A DNA stretch of 64,000 nt from Diplolepis rosae. Its lineage: Eukaryota; Arthropoda; Insecta; Hymenoptera; Diplolepididae. A model generated the notes under the pieces. It did no database searches and was not told the origin of the DNA. It saw only the letters and a list, made by a program, of their open reading frames with translations. Shown piece after piece: positions 9,031 through 21,019 of the stretch (position 1 is its first letter; each line of letters opens with the position of its first letter). Made by a program: the position numbers and the translations under genes. The DNA lies in NCBI GenBank assembly GCA_030998225.1, contig JAPYXD010000275.1:1612001-1676000 (forward strand). Reading direction: 5' to 3'.

Positions 9031-11972
9031 TGAAATTTCTACAGCTCAACCTCGGGAGAGGGAAGGAAGCCCAGAACTTTCTCATGCAGACTGCCAGGGA
9101 GAAGAGGGCCGATGTGTTGCTCATTAGTGAGCTACACAAATGGTCCGAAAACTCTGCTTGGTACCAGGATTCATCAAGGAGGGCTGCGATCCTTGTCTGC
9201 GGCCCCGATTTGAGCTTTGGTGGAGGTACGTGTGTACAGCTGCTGCTTCTCCCCCAACGATCCTTTCGAGATCATTGAGACCCAGATCTTCCTCCTTGAG
9301 GAAAGCCTCAAAGAGGCTAGTGGGCCTTCCCTTATTGCGGGCGACTTTGATAGTAAGTCGCCCAAGTGGGGAGAAGCCCGTCTGGACAGGAGGGGAATCT
9401 TGGTCGATGAGATGGTCGCTAGGAATGACCTGATTGTATTGAATCGGGGCAGGAATTTTATGTTCAGACGAGGAGCGGGGGGTCGATTATCGACCTCACG
9501 TTTGCCCGCACCGTCTAGCCTCCAGGATAGGCGACTGGTGCGTCCTCGATTTGATAACATGGAGTGACCATCAGTGCATTGAGTTTAGCATCCAGGAACG
9601 GAGTCACCCAGTGAATACGGGAGGGGACGGCAAGGTAAGGAGCCCCTCATGGAACACTAAACGACTCAGCAAAGACAAGCTTCGCGAACATCTTGAAGAA
9701 ACCAGGCTCATAGATGAGGTTGGTTGTGCAAGGTCTGCTGGGTCGTTGGAGGACACTGTGCGGGCGGCGACGCGGAAAGTGGTCGCAGCATGTGACCACT
9801 CCATGCCTCGCCGCGGGCACAGGCGTACCGGGGTCTCGATGTACTGGTGGAACGACCAGTTGTCCTTCCTGCGTCGAAAGTGCCTTACAGCGCGGCGGAG
9901 ATTTCCCCGCTCAAAGGGTGATCCTGTGCTACGCGAGGCATCGAAAAGAGCAAAATCAGCTCTGAGGCAAGGCATAAAGAAAAGCCGACTTCAGTACTGG
10001 AAACACTTGATCGGGGAAGTCGAGAAGGACCCATGGGGTCTCGCCTTCAAAATAGTCACTAAGAGATTGGTGACTAGAAGAAAGACCCCGGGCCTGGATA
10101 ATGTTCCCGCATGTAGAGCCGTTCCAAAGACAGGACCGAAGTACCTGCGTGAACCGGAGCGAAGAAGTCTTCACTCTCGAAGAACTAAAGAGAGCGGGAG
10201 GAAGGCTCAAGGCAAACACAGCGCCGGGGATCGACGGGTTGCCGAAAGAGATCCTCAAAGAGGTGATCGGGGTATACCCAGAGATCCTCTTAGAAGTCTT
10301 TAACTCCTGTCTTCGGGAGGGCAGGTTCTTCGCAGACTGGAAGAAGCAGAGGTTGGTCCTGCTGAGGAAGGGCAACAAACCTCTAGGGGATGCCTCATCG
10401 TATGGACCAATATGTTTATTGGATACGATGGGGAAACTTCTGGAGGAAATGATCCTACAAAGACTACAGGGTCACTTGGTCCGCGAGGACTGTCTCTCGG
10501 AAAACCAGTTCGGCTACACAGTTGACGCCATCCAGGCAGTGGTGGATATCGCCACTAAACCAAGAAGAGGAACTGGTAAGCGTAAGGGATTTTGCGCGTT
10601 GATCAGCATTGACATACGCAATGCGTTCAATAACGCGAGATGGAACATCTGCATCGAGGCGATGGTGCGGAAAAAGGTTCCAGACTACCTGTTGCGAATG
10701 ATAGATGACTATCTGAGCGGCAGGTGGGCGACATACGAGGGCGACAAATGGTTTCTCAAGGAAGAGATGGCATGTGGCGCCCTTCAAGGGTCGCTGGTAA
10801 GCCCACTCGTTTGGAACGTCATGTACGACGATTTCCTGCGCATGGACCTGCCTGCTGAAACGAGCATCATCGGCTTCGCTGGTGACGCACTTGTCGTGTG
10901 CGCCGCTGACGACGTCAAAATCCTGGAGCTGAGGATCAATGATAGTCTGTGGCGGGCAAAGCGTTGGTTGGATAGCAGATGCCTGAAAATGGCCCCTGAA
11001 AAGACCGAGGCCTTGCTGGTCACAGACAGGAGCTCCGTCAAAGACCCAAGGATCGTTCTCGGAGAACATGAAATCAAGTGGAAAAAGAGCATGAAGTACC
11101 TGGGTGTGCATTTGGATCGAAGGCTTAGCTTCGGCGAACACCTGCAGATCGCGACTCCTAAAGCCATCCAATGTGGGGCCGCTCTGACTCGACTCATGCC
11201 TAACATTGGTGGACCCAGGGAAGCTAAGAGAAGGCTGGTGGCGAGCGTGGTAAACTCGAAGCTGCTTCTTGCAGCTCCGATCTGGAGAAGTGCCCTTAAC
11301 AACCATGCTATCCTGAAGAAGCTGTTCTCGGCACAGAGAGGTGTGGTGATGAGAATTGTCTCAGCATACCGAACTGTGTCGACGAGTGCTGTGCTGGTCC
11401 TGGCGAGCTTTCCGCAAATAGATTTATTGGCAGAGGAAAGGCAGGAGACCTTTCAGCTTCGCAAGGAGCTTACCTGCGCCGACCTGAAGAAAATCGCTCG
11501 CGCGAAGGAGGCTATCCGCAAGGATGGAAGGCGCAAACTTGTCGAGAAATGGCAGACGAGATGGCATGGTGACCAAACCGGGAGATGGGCACACCGTCTG
11601 ATCCCGGAGCTCGCCACCTGGTCGGATAGAAAGCACGGTCAAGTCGGCTTTTATCTGGCGCAAGCGCTTTCAGGCCATGGTTGCTTTAATGCGTACCTGA
11701 AGCGCTTCAAGAAAAGAGACGATGAGTCGTACCGCTACTGCGGTTCCCTTGTGGAAAATGCAGATCACACACTCTTTGTGTGTGCCACGTGGGTAGCGGA
11801 AAGGGAGGCTGTCGGTCGGGCAGTGGGCGCACAACTCACTCCTGACACGATGGTCTCTCTCATGCTCCAGTCTGAACAGATATGGATGCTTATCGAGTCA
11901 TTCGTCACCCTGATGATGAAGAAGAGGGAGCCCGATGGGCGTGCAGAGCGCGGAAACAATGGGGGCCAGTAG
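8985..11972 (+). pseudogene. R1-clade retrotransposon ORF2 (APE endonuclease, RT, C-terminal CCHC)
   Basis: The N-terminal part is an APE-type endonuclease: LQLNLGRGKEAQ near 9035, the block SLIAGDFDSKSPKWGE near 9330 (GDFD where GDFN is usual) and ITWSDHQCIEF near 9552. Three frameshifts (about 9220, 9520 and 10090) separate it from a 623-residue open frame (10101-11972). That frame has RT blocks ISIDIRNAFNNARW (Asp171), GALQGSLVSP (228-235) and IIGFAGDALVV (257-267). The catalytic box thus reads F-A-G-D rather than F/Y-A-D-D. A CGSLVENADHTLFVC knuckle lies near 11735-11780, and the frame ends with TAG at 11970. Dead by frameshifts and the active-site change, but nearly full length. Confidence 0.93.
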
Positions 11973-12290
11973 AAATCTCATCGGGGCCTACACCCGCTGT
12001 CCTGCGTCTTGGGCGGACTTTGCTGTTTGCGTTGACCGGGGGAGGAATCTTCTTGTTCCTCTCCCGGTTGGCGCGGCTAGTCGGCCTGCCTAATGGGCGT
12101 GTGTCCGCGGATGGGAGTCCCGGGCGAATGGACGACGGAAGAGTCGAACGCGACTATAAGCTGGAACCAACTGCCTGCGAAGTTTAAAGCCGAAAGGCGG
12201 TTCCACGGGCGATGCATTGGTTTGAGAGAGGGGTTTTTTTGGTTTTAACAGGTATGCCTAGACCCGTCCTTGGAGAGTCCTGCTCAACGT
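11973..12290 (+). other. 3' untranslated region of the R1-like element
   Basis: GC-rich sequence continuous with ORF2 runs to about 12240-12290 and then changes abruptly to AT-rich DNA. A T-run (12234-12240) lies close to the change. No poly(A) tail or clear target duplication is visible, so the exact 3' end is undecided. Confidence 0.5.
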
Positions 12291-13860
12291 CTATAAAATT
12301 CAATCTTGATAATAATGTTTCGAACGTAATTTTGAAACTCTCATGCTAAACACCAAACATTGAGGAAAATATTTATCAAAATGATTTCAAGAACAATAAT
12401 TTAAAACTATTGTATGGATCATTTCCGCATAGTTTTTTCAGCAGGGTCATAAATCATTAATTATTTATTTGATACAAAGTAAGACTTAGCTTTATATATA
12501 GTAATCCAGTAATTATCAATTCATTTTATTTTTACATACAATATTGCGATTGACAATACCTACTGAAGATTATTCATTTATGATACGTCAAAATACTATT
12601 ATTATTATTGTTATTATTAATTCATTTATCTAGAAATAACATTTTAGATGAAGGGCCAATAGTTCTATTCTTCAAGTATTCAATGGAATAAAAGTCCTCT
12701 AATTAAGATAAATAATTAACACTTATTATTTATATAAAATCCTTCCTTGGCAAAAATTTATAAAGGATCTGCATCCCATCTGCATTATAAACGTCCAAAT
12801 CGTATCCATTCGTCTGAATTCTAGTTTTTATTTTATCCGGGAATTCTGCAGCGCTCTCTTTATCAGCCGCAGCCTGTTCTCCTTTGATTAAATTTGTCTA
12901 ATTCCATGCCTTATCTTTATTATAAATGTCAAATTGTCTGTTATGTATAATAAATGATTTACAATGCTTTTCAGACTTTCTTTACACTAATGTATGCATT
13001 AACGATCTTGATACTTGTAAATTCCTCTTTACTATTTTTTATTTAATTTCTGATTTTATTAATTATTAACCTTTCTTTTTATCAATAATCATAGCATTTG
13101 TAAACTTATCTCATTATTGTTACCTAAAACGCTAACTGTCAATTTGTGAAGAATAATATAAAAGAGGCCCACAACAAGAAATGAATAAAATATATAATTA
13201 ATATTGATAAATACCTTATAATTGGTCTAATTATATATATAATATAATTTAAATTTTTCAAAAGGATATTTAAAAAAAAAATTAATTGCATCTCTAAAAG
13301 GTTGGATTAATCCAATTATAGCAACTTTATTTGGTCCTTTTTGGTCTTTTACTTCAGGAATGACCTTCACTTCTTTGAAGAATATTTTACCTTAGGAAAT
13401 ATCCAACCGTCCCGGGACTTTTAAACACCCTGTACAATGATTCTTGCAAATTTAATCGTAAACTTTTAAAAATAAAGAGAGTTGCGCAGTTCAAGAGCGC
13501 GTTGCGCCATTCAAAGATCCGTGCCTAAACGTAGCACGTGAAATTAATTTTTGATATAAATTATTCAATATCTTTTGAGACAGGTTCTGATTGATAATTT
13601 TGAAAGCACCTATGAGATTCTTATTTTTTTCTACGTATCTCATAATTTTTTCATAATTTTCTCATTTTTTAATATCTTTATAATCTACAAAAACTGCATT
13701 TTCCCATAAGATCACATGTTATTTTCAATAATTGATTCCTCGGGTTTGAGGTTCAGAAGGATCACGAAACTTGAACCATAGCTCAATTAAGCTATAATAC
13801 GCGTTCTGTCAAAATTACAAGTAATTCTCATTTTTAATAGTCTTATCCACCATACTCCCT
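12291..13860. other. AT-rich noncoding stretch
   Basis: No supported gene. Contains an ATT-rich microsatellite near 12597-12620 and, at 13408-13440, a block ending TTTTAAACACCCTGTACA that resembles a transposon end; I found no inverted partner nearby. Confidence 0.5.
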
Positions 13861-13883
13861 TAAGGCTAATTATACCAAGCTCG

Positions 13884-14475
13884 ATGAGACATTACAGATT
13901 GTCAATACTGCACGAATCTCATCTAGGTATAGAAAAAACTAAAACTAGGGCAAGACAGGCAGCGTATTGGCCAGGACTGATGACAGACTTTGAAAACCTT
14001 ATGGCTTATGGCACTGTATGTGAAAAATTTAGATCTCTTAACAGTAAAGAACCCTTAATTACTCATGACATTTCAGACATTCCATTCAACAAAACAGGTT
14101 GTGATATTTATAAATATGCAGGAAAACAATATTTAATAATTGGAGATTACTTTCCTAAATAGTTAGAAATCTTACCATTAAAAGATAAAACGGCAAGAGA
14201 AGTTACAAATAATTTAAAAGTTGTATTTGCGACTCACGGCTTCAAAACATTGTGGGATCTGATAAACAACCATTTAATTTGTTTGAATTTAAGGAATTTG
14301 CGAATAAGTGGAATTTTGAAGTAATAACTACTTCTCCTCGTTATCCTAGAAGTAATGAGCAAGCCGGACGAGCGGTGCAAATAGCGAAAAAATTACTAAA
14401 GAAATGTAATGAAGATAGGAATCATATAAATGTTGCTTTATGAGAATATCGCAATGGTCCAATAACAGGTCTACA
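13884..14475 (+). pseudogene. Ty3/gypsy-type integrase remnant
   Basis: The first frame (13884-14162) starts with the H-H part of an integrase zinc finger (HESHLGIEKTKTRARQAAYWPG). The first Cys of the CxxC pair is replaced (GTVCEKF). The core follows with CDIYKYAGKQYLII, a stop at 14160, and a frameshift near 14245. It resumes in the core C-terminal half (FKEFANKWNFEVITTSPRYPRS, then the QIAKKLLKKC block) to a stop at 14441. Residues around the second catalytic Asp are altered (DKQPFN where DNGPQF is usual). It is cut off at 14475 by insertion of the foldback element. Non-functional. Confidence 0.85.
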
Positions 14476-14496
14476 TACACTACCATCGGCAAATTG

Positions 14497-14684
14497 AGGG
14501 TGCGCATGCAATAACCGTCTAGGTGTTCGGCCAGTAGGCCGAGCGGAGGAGACGCGACAAGTGATGAGCCGAATTCTTCCCGAAATGGAATTTCAGCTAA
14601 TCAGTTGTCGCGTCTCCCCTCCGCGCGGCCGACTGGCCGAGCCCCTAGACGGTTATTGCATGCGCACCCTCCTGCGCGCCCTCT
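14497..14684. mobile_element. Palindromic (foldback) insertion, 188 bp
   Basis: The arms GGGTGCGCATGCAATAACCG (14498) and its inverted copy ending at about 14670 continue through a GC-rich stem (TCGGCCAGTAGGCCG against CGGCCGACTGGCCGA, then GAGACGCGACAA). Comparison with the intact opposite arm of the host foldback (AAATTGTGCGC) shows that this is an insertion at ATTG, which occurs on both sides (14493-14496 and 14685-14688). Confidence 0.8.
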
Positions 14685-15632
14685 ATTGTGCGCATGGTGC
14701 TTGTGAGTGCTATTAAAAATCACTGCTGACTTCGAACCACGATATCTCGGTGAAAAAAAGAGATAGAGAATTTGAAAAAAAACAGTTGGAAAGCTTATAA
14801 AATCCCACGCATGGTGATGCTCAACAAATATTTCTTTGACCTTCTGAAAATAATACAACACGTGAGGAGTTAAAATAAAATTTAAGATTTTTTCAAATTC
14901 TCTACCTCAACTTCAACTTTTAGCAGGACCGAGGGAAAATTTTCCAAAATCTGAAAACTATACGGCATAGAGTCTAAACTCTTTTCTTTATTTCAAGCCA
15001 AGAAAACTTGAAAAATATTCATGGGTACCCGAGATACGATTAAAAATGTTCAATCGTATCTGAGTTGAATTTAAATCGACGATCACGGTTCTCGGCCGGT
15101 TTGCTGCTCGCCTTCTTTGTTGAGGTAGGACCCAAATGGCCACGCACAAAGGTGACGCTTAAGTGGAGCCCTTTTATATCTATTTTTGATTCTGTTTATT
15201 AGTAATTTTTATTTTTAATTATTCTAAATTTTAACAAATATTTATTGTTATTTGTGATTATTAAAAGTTATTTAAATCCAATATTATCCACATATAAACG
15301 AATAGAACAATGATATGTAAACATTTTTTATTTCTTAAGATTCATATAAACAAGAACATTAATAAAAATTTTAATAGTCATTGTAAGTATTAACTAAGAA
15401 TGAAAGGAAAGGAAATAAAGGAAACACGTTCTTGGATCCGAGAACATATGAGAGTGCTACGCATAAGCGCCACCTTCGTGCGTGGCCATTTCGGTCCTGC
15501 CTCAACGAAGGAGGCGAGCAACAAACCGGCCGAGAACCGTGATCGTTGATTAAAATTCAACTCAGTTACGATTGAATATTTTTAATTGTATCTCGGATAC
15601 CCATGAATATTTTTGAAGTTTTCTAGGCTTAA

Positions 15633-15905
15633 GGGCGGGGTAAGAGTTTGTAATTTTGAAAAAAATTGATTTTTTTTGTCTTATCTTATAGTTAAACATT
15701 TCAAAAATATATTCCCAAAGTTTTAAGTCCATTAGAGAAAAATTCTCGAAGTTATTAACTAGTTAGTCCCCTCGTCTCTAATACTGTAGCTCCGACAGCT
15801 GCGGGCGCTGAAAATGGCAGCGCGCAGTTGTCGAGTAGGTATCCACTTTTTTTTCTTCTAGATCGTTCTGCTCTATTGTTGAACTGCTGGTAGTGTACTC
15901 TATGG
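15633..15905 (+). mobile_element. Partial TTAA-type element inside foldback copy I
   Basis: It starts GGGCGGGGTAAGAG right after TTAA (15629-15632) and matches the inverted right part of the fuller copy at 18570-18848, including the CAGCTGCGGGCGCTG block. Similarity stops at about 15905, so the other end is missing. Confidence 0.75.
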
Positions 15906-16190
15906 AGCTGAAAACGGACGAACACCGCAATAACCTAACGTTAGTACAGAGGAAGGGGGCTCTAAAAGTGAACTGTGCATACCGTACAGTTTGCAAAACA
16001 GAGTAGCACCGAGAGTGACTTGTATGTACCGGACAGCTTCAGATTCCGCAACACTGGCTGTCGCAAGAAATAATCCCAATCGACCTATTTGCAAGGGAGA
16101 TAATTAAGACCTTACCCTTGCATGCGGGACTCTGCAAGTGCGGACCGAATACTTCCCTAGCTAATTGTGAGATTAAAAATGAATGAAACA
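15906..16190. other. Unassigned interior of foldback copy I
   Basis: No gene recognised; sequence with no second copy in the window, situated between the truncated TTAA-type element and the right arm. Confidence 0.4.
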
Positions 16191-16570
16191 AATATTACAC
16201 ATATAGCAGAGAAGGCAGAAATATTTTTCAAGTTTTCTTGGCTCAAATTAAAGATGAGATTTTAGACTCTATGTAGTATAATTTTCAGATTTTGGAAAAA
16301 TTTTCCCTTGGTCATGCTAAAAGTTGAAGTTGAGGTAGAGAATTTGAGAAAATCTTGAACTTTTTTCTAACTCTTCACGTGCTGTATTATTTTCAGAAAG
16401 TCAAAAAAATATTTATTGAGCATCACCATGCGTGGAATTTTATAAGCTTTCCAACTGTTTTTTTTAAATGCCCTATTTCTTTTTTTCACCGAGATATCGT
16501 GGTTCAATGTCAGCAGTGATTTTTAATAGCGCTCACAAGCACCGTGCGCACAATTTCTGACGGTAGTGTA

Positions 16571-17778
16571 TAACTGAGATATAGATTATGTAATCTGGTG
16601 AAATGCGGAACAGAAGAGATGAAATATCAACTCTGTAAAAACTGGTCCCTCACTTGTGTACAAAATGAGTTACTGAAGTGTTTCAAAAGCATTCAGATAT
16701 CAAATGTGTTTCAAATTGAAATATTTGTTTTAACTGATTGTGTTATTATAAGATAGTACAAGAATCTCAAATGGGAAAAAACACGTAAATGTTTCAAAAT
16801 AAAAAGAAAGTGACACTAGCTATTGCAGTGAACAATACGACTTTTGTCTATTTTTGTACTTAATTAGATATTGTGAATGAAACACTTCCAAGGCGAAATA
16901 TAGTTAATGAAAGTTTCTACTGTGCTTCTATGATCTTGTTCTTCCCTTTACATCACTTTGGCCAAAAAGAGGTGCACAGGAAGTGTGTTTTTCGAATTGC
17001 CTAAGCTTAAGGGGCTATACCACTTTTTCTCAATTTTCGACGCCGTTGTGGGAACCAAAGATATTGCCAATCGAAATGAAATTTTTCACAGGTGTTACTG
17101 ACAACAAACACAACATTTTCCACCCCAGGCCGAAGTCGAATTCGAAAAACAAAGTTTTTGATCCACCCTACTGCATAGCCCTCTGACTTGACGCTCCTGA
17201 CTATAAGACTAACCTCTCTGATCCGCTGACCGGTAGCCGGCTCGTGTTCGTGATAATCGTAATGAACGTATGAGTCAGGCCGGTACCACAATGTGTCCTA
17301 AGATTCGTACACATCGTTGATGCGTGTACGTTCTGACGTCATCAACGCGTTTTTACCAATTGTCGCATGTTTCGTTGATTAACGTGCTTAAGAATTCATT
17401 CCTAGTTTTCCAAGCTGCTCACAACTAGTTTCGATAGGTGAATGGTTAGGCTCGTTGATTTGCGTGCGTTAGGTTAGACGTTCGGATCTCCCCCGTTGCG
17501 TGCGAAATTTTAATTATTGAGTAAGCGTTAAAAATTGCGATTACCAATTAATTATAAGTAGATCCATGTATATCTTAACAAAAATCATGTGTTATGTGTA
17601 AATATATATTTTTTAGGATTCTTTTTTATAATTTTAAGCGCAATTTTACTAATCACTGAAAAGTGGCGCCTACTGTTCACGCAGTCGCACGTACGATTCT
17701 TGTTTAGTAAAACGCACTCAACTTCAGTATGTTCTTCTAAACAAGAAGCGTACCTGCGAGTGCGTTCACAGTAGAAGC
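16571..17778. other. Noncoding stretch between foldback copies
   Basis: No supported gene. At 17003 a GCTTAAGGGGCTATACCAC sequence resembles the left end of another TTAA-flanked element; no matching right end was found. Short open frames near 17000-17290 and 17589-17774 lack recognisable content. An inverted pair around 17650-17770 (AAGTGGCGCCTACTG against CAGTAGAAGCTACACT) is visible. Confidence 0.4.
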
Positions 17779-17780
17779 TA

Positions 17781-19229
17781 CACTACCGTCGCAAATTGTG
17801 CGCACAGTGCTTGTGAGCGCTATTAAAAATCACTCTTGACTTTGAACCACGATATCTCGGTGAAAAAAAGAGATAGGGCATTTTTTTAAAAACAGTTGGA
17901 GAGCTTATGGAATTCCACGTCTAGTGGTGCACAATAAATATTTTTTTGACTTTCTGATTTAAGGACGGGGTAAGGGGTTTTAGTCGAAAAAAACCACATT
18001 TTTATGAATTTTTTTCAGAAATTCGAATAAAGTGAATTTATTAAAACCTTTTGTACATTATTGTGTACTATTTCAACAACATTCTGTAATTTTTTCATGC
18101 AAAAATATTCATAAATAACCCAGTGACAGAGCTTCTCCCGGAAAGTTATTAAAATAAGAACACTTGCGGTGTTCACTGTATCTCAGCTGGAAATTATCTG
18201 AAATCGAAAAACAAAAAAATTTAGTCAAAGTAACATCAAATCTAGCCCCCAACGTTCTCTGATTTTTTTTTTATTTAAAAATTTTTGGTGGCCATTTGAA
18301 GTGAAAACTGCGATTTTTCACAAAAAATTCGGCCGTTTTGGAGGTGGAAAACACCCTTAATAAAAATAAAAATAATACTGATCGTTGGGGGCTGGTATTG
18401 TTTATGTAGAAAGTATGTGCCAAGTTTCAAAAGAATCGGTGAAATGGTTTTCAAATGGCAGTGAACACGGACTTTCAAAAAGGTAGTTTTGAGAAAAACG
18501 CGTTTAAAGTTTTAAAAGGCAAAAAAGTGAAAAAAAAATTTTTTTTCTTACTTACACCGAATCATCGATCCCATCTCCATAGAGTACACTTCCTGCAGCT
18601 CAACAACCGAGCAGAACGATCGACAAGAAAAGAAATTGTATACCTACTCGTTAACTGCGCGCTGCCATTTTCAGCGCCCGCAGCTGTCGGAGCTACAGTA
18701 TTAGAGACGAGGGGACTAACTAGTTAATAACTTCGAGAATTTTTCTCTAATGGACTTAAAACTTTGGGAATATATTTTTGAAATGTTTAACTATAAGATA
18801 AGACAAAAAAAATCGATTTTTTCAAAATTACAAACCCTTACCCCGCCCTTAAGCCTAGAAAACTTCAAAAATATTCATGGCCACCCGAGATTCAATAAAA
18901 AATGATCAATCGTATCTGAGTTGAATTTTAATCGACGATCGAGGTTCTCGGCCGGTTTTTTGCTCGCCTCCTTCGTTGAAGCAGGACCGAAATGGCCACG
19001 CACAATGGTATCTCGGGTACCCATGAATATTTTTGAAGTTTTCTTGGCTTAAATTAAAGATGAGATCTTAGACTCTATGTCGTATCATTTTCAGATTTTG
19101 GAAAAATTTTCGCTAGGCCATGCTAAAAGTTAAATTTGAGGTAGAGAATTTGAGAAAATATTGAATTTTTTGTTTTAATTCCTCACGTGCTGTATTATTT
19201 TCAGAAGGTCAAAAAAATATTTGTTGATA
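17781..19229. mobile_element. Foldback element, copy II (right end lost)
   Basis: It begins with CACTACCGTCGCAAATTGTG after TA at 17779-17780 and matches copy I's arm up to 17958, where a TTAA-type element interrupts. After that element, inner blocks of the family resume (18853-19010, with the CGGCCGG motif; 19010-19229, the GTCAAAAAAATATTTGTTGA end). The terminal right arm is missing. No coding capacity. Confidence 0.75.
17963..18848. mobile_element. 886-bp TTAA-flanked element (piggyBac-type ends)
   Basis: The ends are GGACGGGGTAAGGGG on the left and, inverted, GGGCGGGGTAAGGG on the right, each adjoined by TTAA (17959-17962 and 18849-18852). The TTAA target duplication and G-rich short inverted repeats are what piggyBac-type transposons leave, but there is no transposase. 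The interior holds an inverted pair (GCCCCCAACGTTCTCTG near 18245 against GATCGTTGGGGGC near 18380). Confidence 0.75.
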
Positions 19230-19915
19230 TTCAAATAGAAGATATTCATCCATAATATCTAGATATTGATGACGCAGTATTTAAAAACAACTTTTAATAT
19301 ATAAGATTTATCTGAGAAGTGACATTTGATATTCAAATTCCATATTTTGGTTATTGAAGCATAAAGTACGCGCACATATATGTAAAGGTCATATGGTCAC
19401 TTTTTCGGGTTTACGAAATCTAACAATAAGTAAGTCTAAGATTGACTTACTTGCAGCACGCCAGAAAGATTCAATTGAAAATGTTATTTTAAGTTTCCTT
19501 AAATTTTAATAAGATCTTCTTATATATGCGGCAGAAGTGATTTGGCCCTTAACTTGATACACATGAGTAAGTTCAACATATAAGTTATTTATTATATTTT
19601 CACTAAATGTCGGTTATAGCCCTTAATGAAATCTAACCTTAGTATTATTCAATTATCGTCCAGTACTCATGTATAAACACCATAGTAGTAAAACATACAT
19701 AATAACGGAAAGCGATGTATTGTATAAATCTACTATATACTTATGTGCATCTGTGATAATCAAGCTCAATATTTCAATTACTAATGGTTAACATCTCTTT
19801 TTCGATATCTACAGTTATTAAAGTAGAATATCTAGATGTTTGTCACATAGCTGAATGTTACTGACATTGGGCCTCAATATCTAGATATTATGTGTCAATA
19901 TCCACTTTTCACCCG
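19230..19915. repeat. AT-rich sequence bounded by AATATCTAGATATTG inverted motifs
   Basis: CATAATATCTAGATATTGATG near 19250 and, inverted, CATAATATCTAGATATTGAGG near 19870-19900 suggest the ends of another short DNA element about 0.65 kb long. No gene and no confident boundaries. Confidence 0.35.
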
Positions 19916-19969
19916 TGTGCCCGAGAAGCAAATAAGTTCAATTAACAAATTAATTAGTTACGTTTGAAA

Positions 19970-20930
19970 TTTTTATCACTGCCTACATTATCGGAAGACC
20001 AGATAGAATACGTTGTCGACAGGTGTCCTCGTAGACAATTTCAAACTCTCATATAGCAAATAAATGCAAATGAATTCAATATTTAAAGATTTTGAAAATT
20101 TTTCTGCGGAATAAAAGACGCTTTCGTCTGCGCTGGGATACGAGCCCAGGTCTTTTCGATTGCCGGTCGACTACTCTAACCACTAAGCTAAACAGGCGTC
20201 CGACATCTCCTTCCCCACAGGAAGATTTCCTTATATCGCCTAGTGGTTCTGCCTTGCGGCTGTAAATGATTTCAAATTAATTAGTTGAGTTTGAAAATTT
20301 TGTCACTGCCTGCATTATCGGAGGATCACTAGTCGCGTATCAGATAGGATACGTTGTTGACAGGTGTCCTCTCAGACAATTTCAAACTCTTATATCGCAA
20401 ATAAATGCAAATTAAATTCAAATTTGAAGAATTTGAAATCTTTCTGTGGAAAAAAAGACGCCTCCGACTGCGCTGGGATTCGAGCCCAGCTCTTTCGATT
20501 GCCAGTCGACTGCTCTAACCACTGAGATATATAGGCGTCCGACATCTCCTCCACAGGCAGATCTCATTATATCGCTTAGTGGCTCTGCCTGCGTCTTTTT
20601 TTGCGCAAAAAGATTTTAAAATTCTTTAAATATTTAATTCATTTGCATTTATTTACGATATAAGAGTTTGAAATTGTCTACAAAGATACCTGTCGACAAC
20701 GTATCCTATTTGAAACTCGACTAGTGATCCTCCAATAATGTTGGCAGTGACAAAATATTCAAACTCAACTAATTAATTGGAAACCATTTACAGCCGCAAG
20801 GCAGAGCCACGTGGCGATACAAGAAGATGTTCCTGTGGAGAAGGAGATGTTGAACGCCTGTGTAGCTCAGTGGTTAGAGTAGTCAACCAACAATCGAAAG
20901 ACCTGGGCTCGGATCTTTAAATATTAAGTT
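19970..20930. repeat. Three tRNA-derived repeat units (two direct, one inverted)
   Basis: Units of about 330 bases share CACTGCCTACATTATCGG (19977, 20304), the block TAGACAATTTCAAACTC, an A-rich end and a tRNA-like core. The core is on the minus strand at 20131-20198 and 20471-20537 and on the plus strand at about 20855-20917. It has an A-box-like TAGCTCAGTGGTTAGAG and a B-box-like GGGCTCGAATCCC, and a putative anticodon stem-loop. The D-arm and T-arm consensus is good, but the acceptor ends do not pair well, so these are tRNA-derived SINE-like repeats rather than tRNA genes. The third unit loses its B box (GGGCTCGGATC) before AT-rich DNA. Confidence 0.75.
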
Positions 20931-21019
20931 AAATTAACATTTTAATTTTCTTACTTTGCTTATAAAAGTACAGATTTTTAAAATAAATCAGCTATAATGG
21001 AAGAGCATGGAGAAAAATG
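20931..21019. other. Short AT-rich spacer
   Basis: Nothing recognised. Confidence 0.4.

Larger units (their letters stand above)
14478..16568. mobile_element. 2.1-kb foldback element, copy I (TA-flanked)
   Basis: The ends are CACTACCATCGGCAAATTG and, inverted, CAGAAATTTGTGCGC-type sequence finishing CGGTAGTG, each flanked by TA (14476-14477, 16569-16570). The inverted arms are long: 14690-15010 pairs with about 16215-16555, including the block CACGATATCTCGGTGAAAAA and the block AGTTGGAAAGCTTATAAAA. A second, inner inverted pair (14990-15160 with 15450-15625) contains the motif CGGCCGAGAACCGTGATCG. No transposase is present. It is interrupted by a palindromic insertion near its left end and by a partial TTAA-type element at 15633. 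Confidence 0.8.

Noticed and set aside
10464..11306. 280-residue minus-strand frame opposite the RT
   Set aside because: Antisense shadow of a GC-rich coding region; the plus frame has all RT motifs.
20131..20537. tRNA genes on the minus strand
   Set aside because: A and B boxes are present, but acceptor stems do not pair and the surrounding 250 bases are conserved among the copies, which marks a tRNA-derived repeat.
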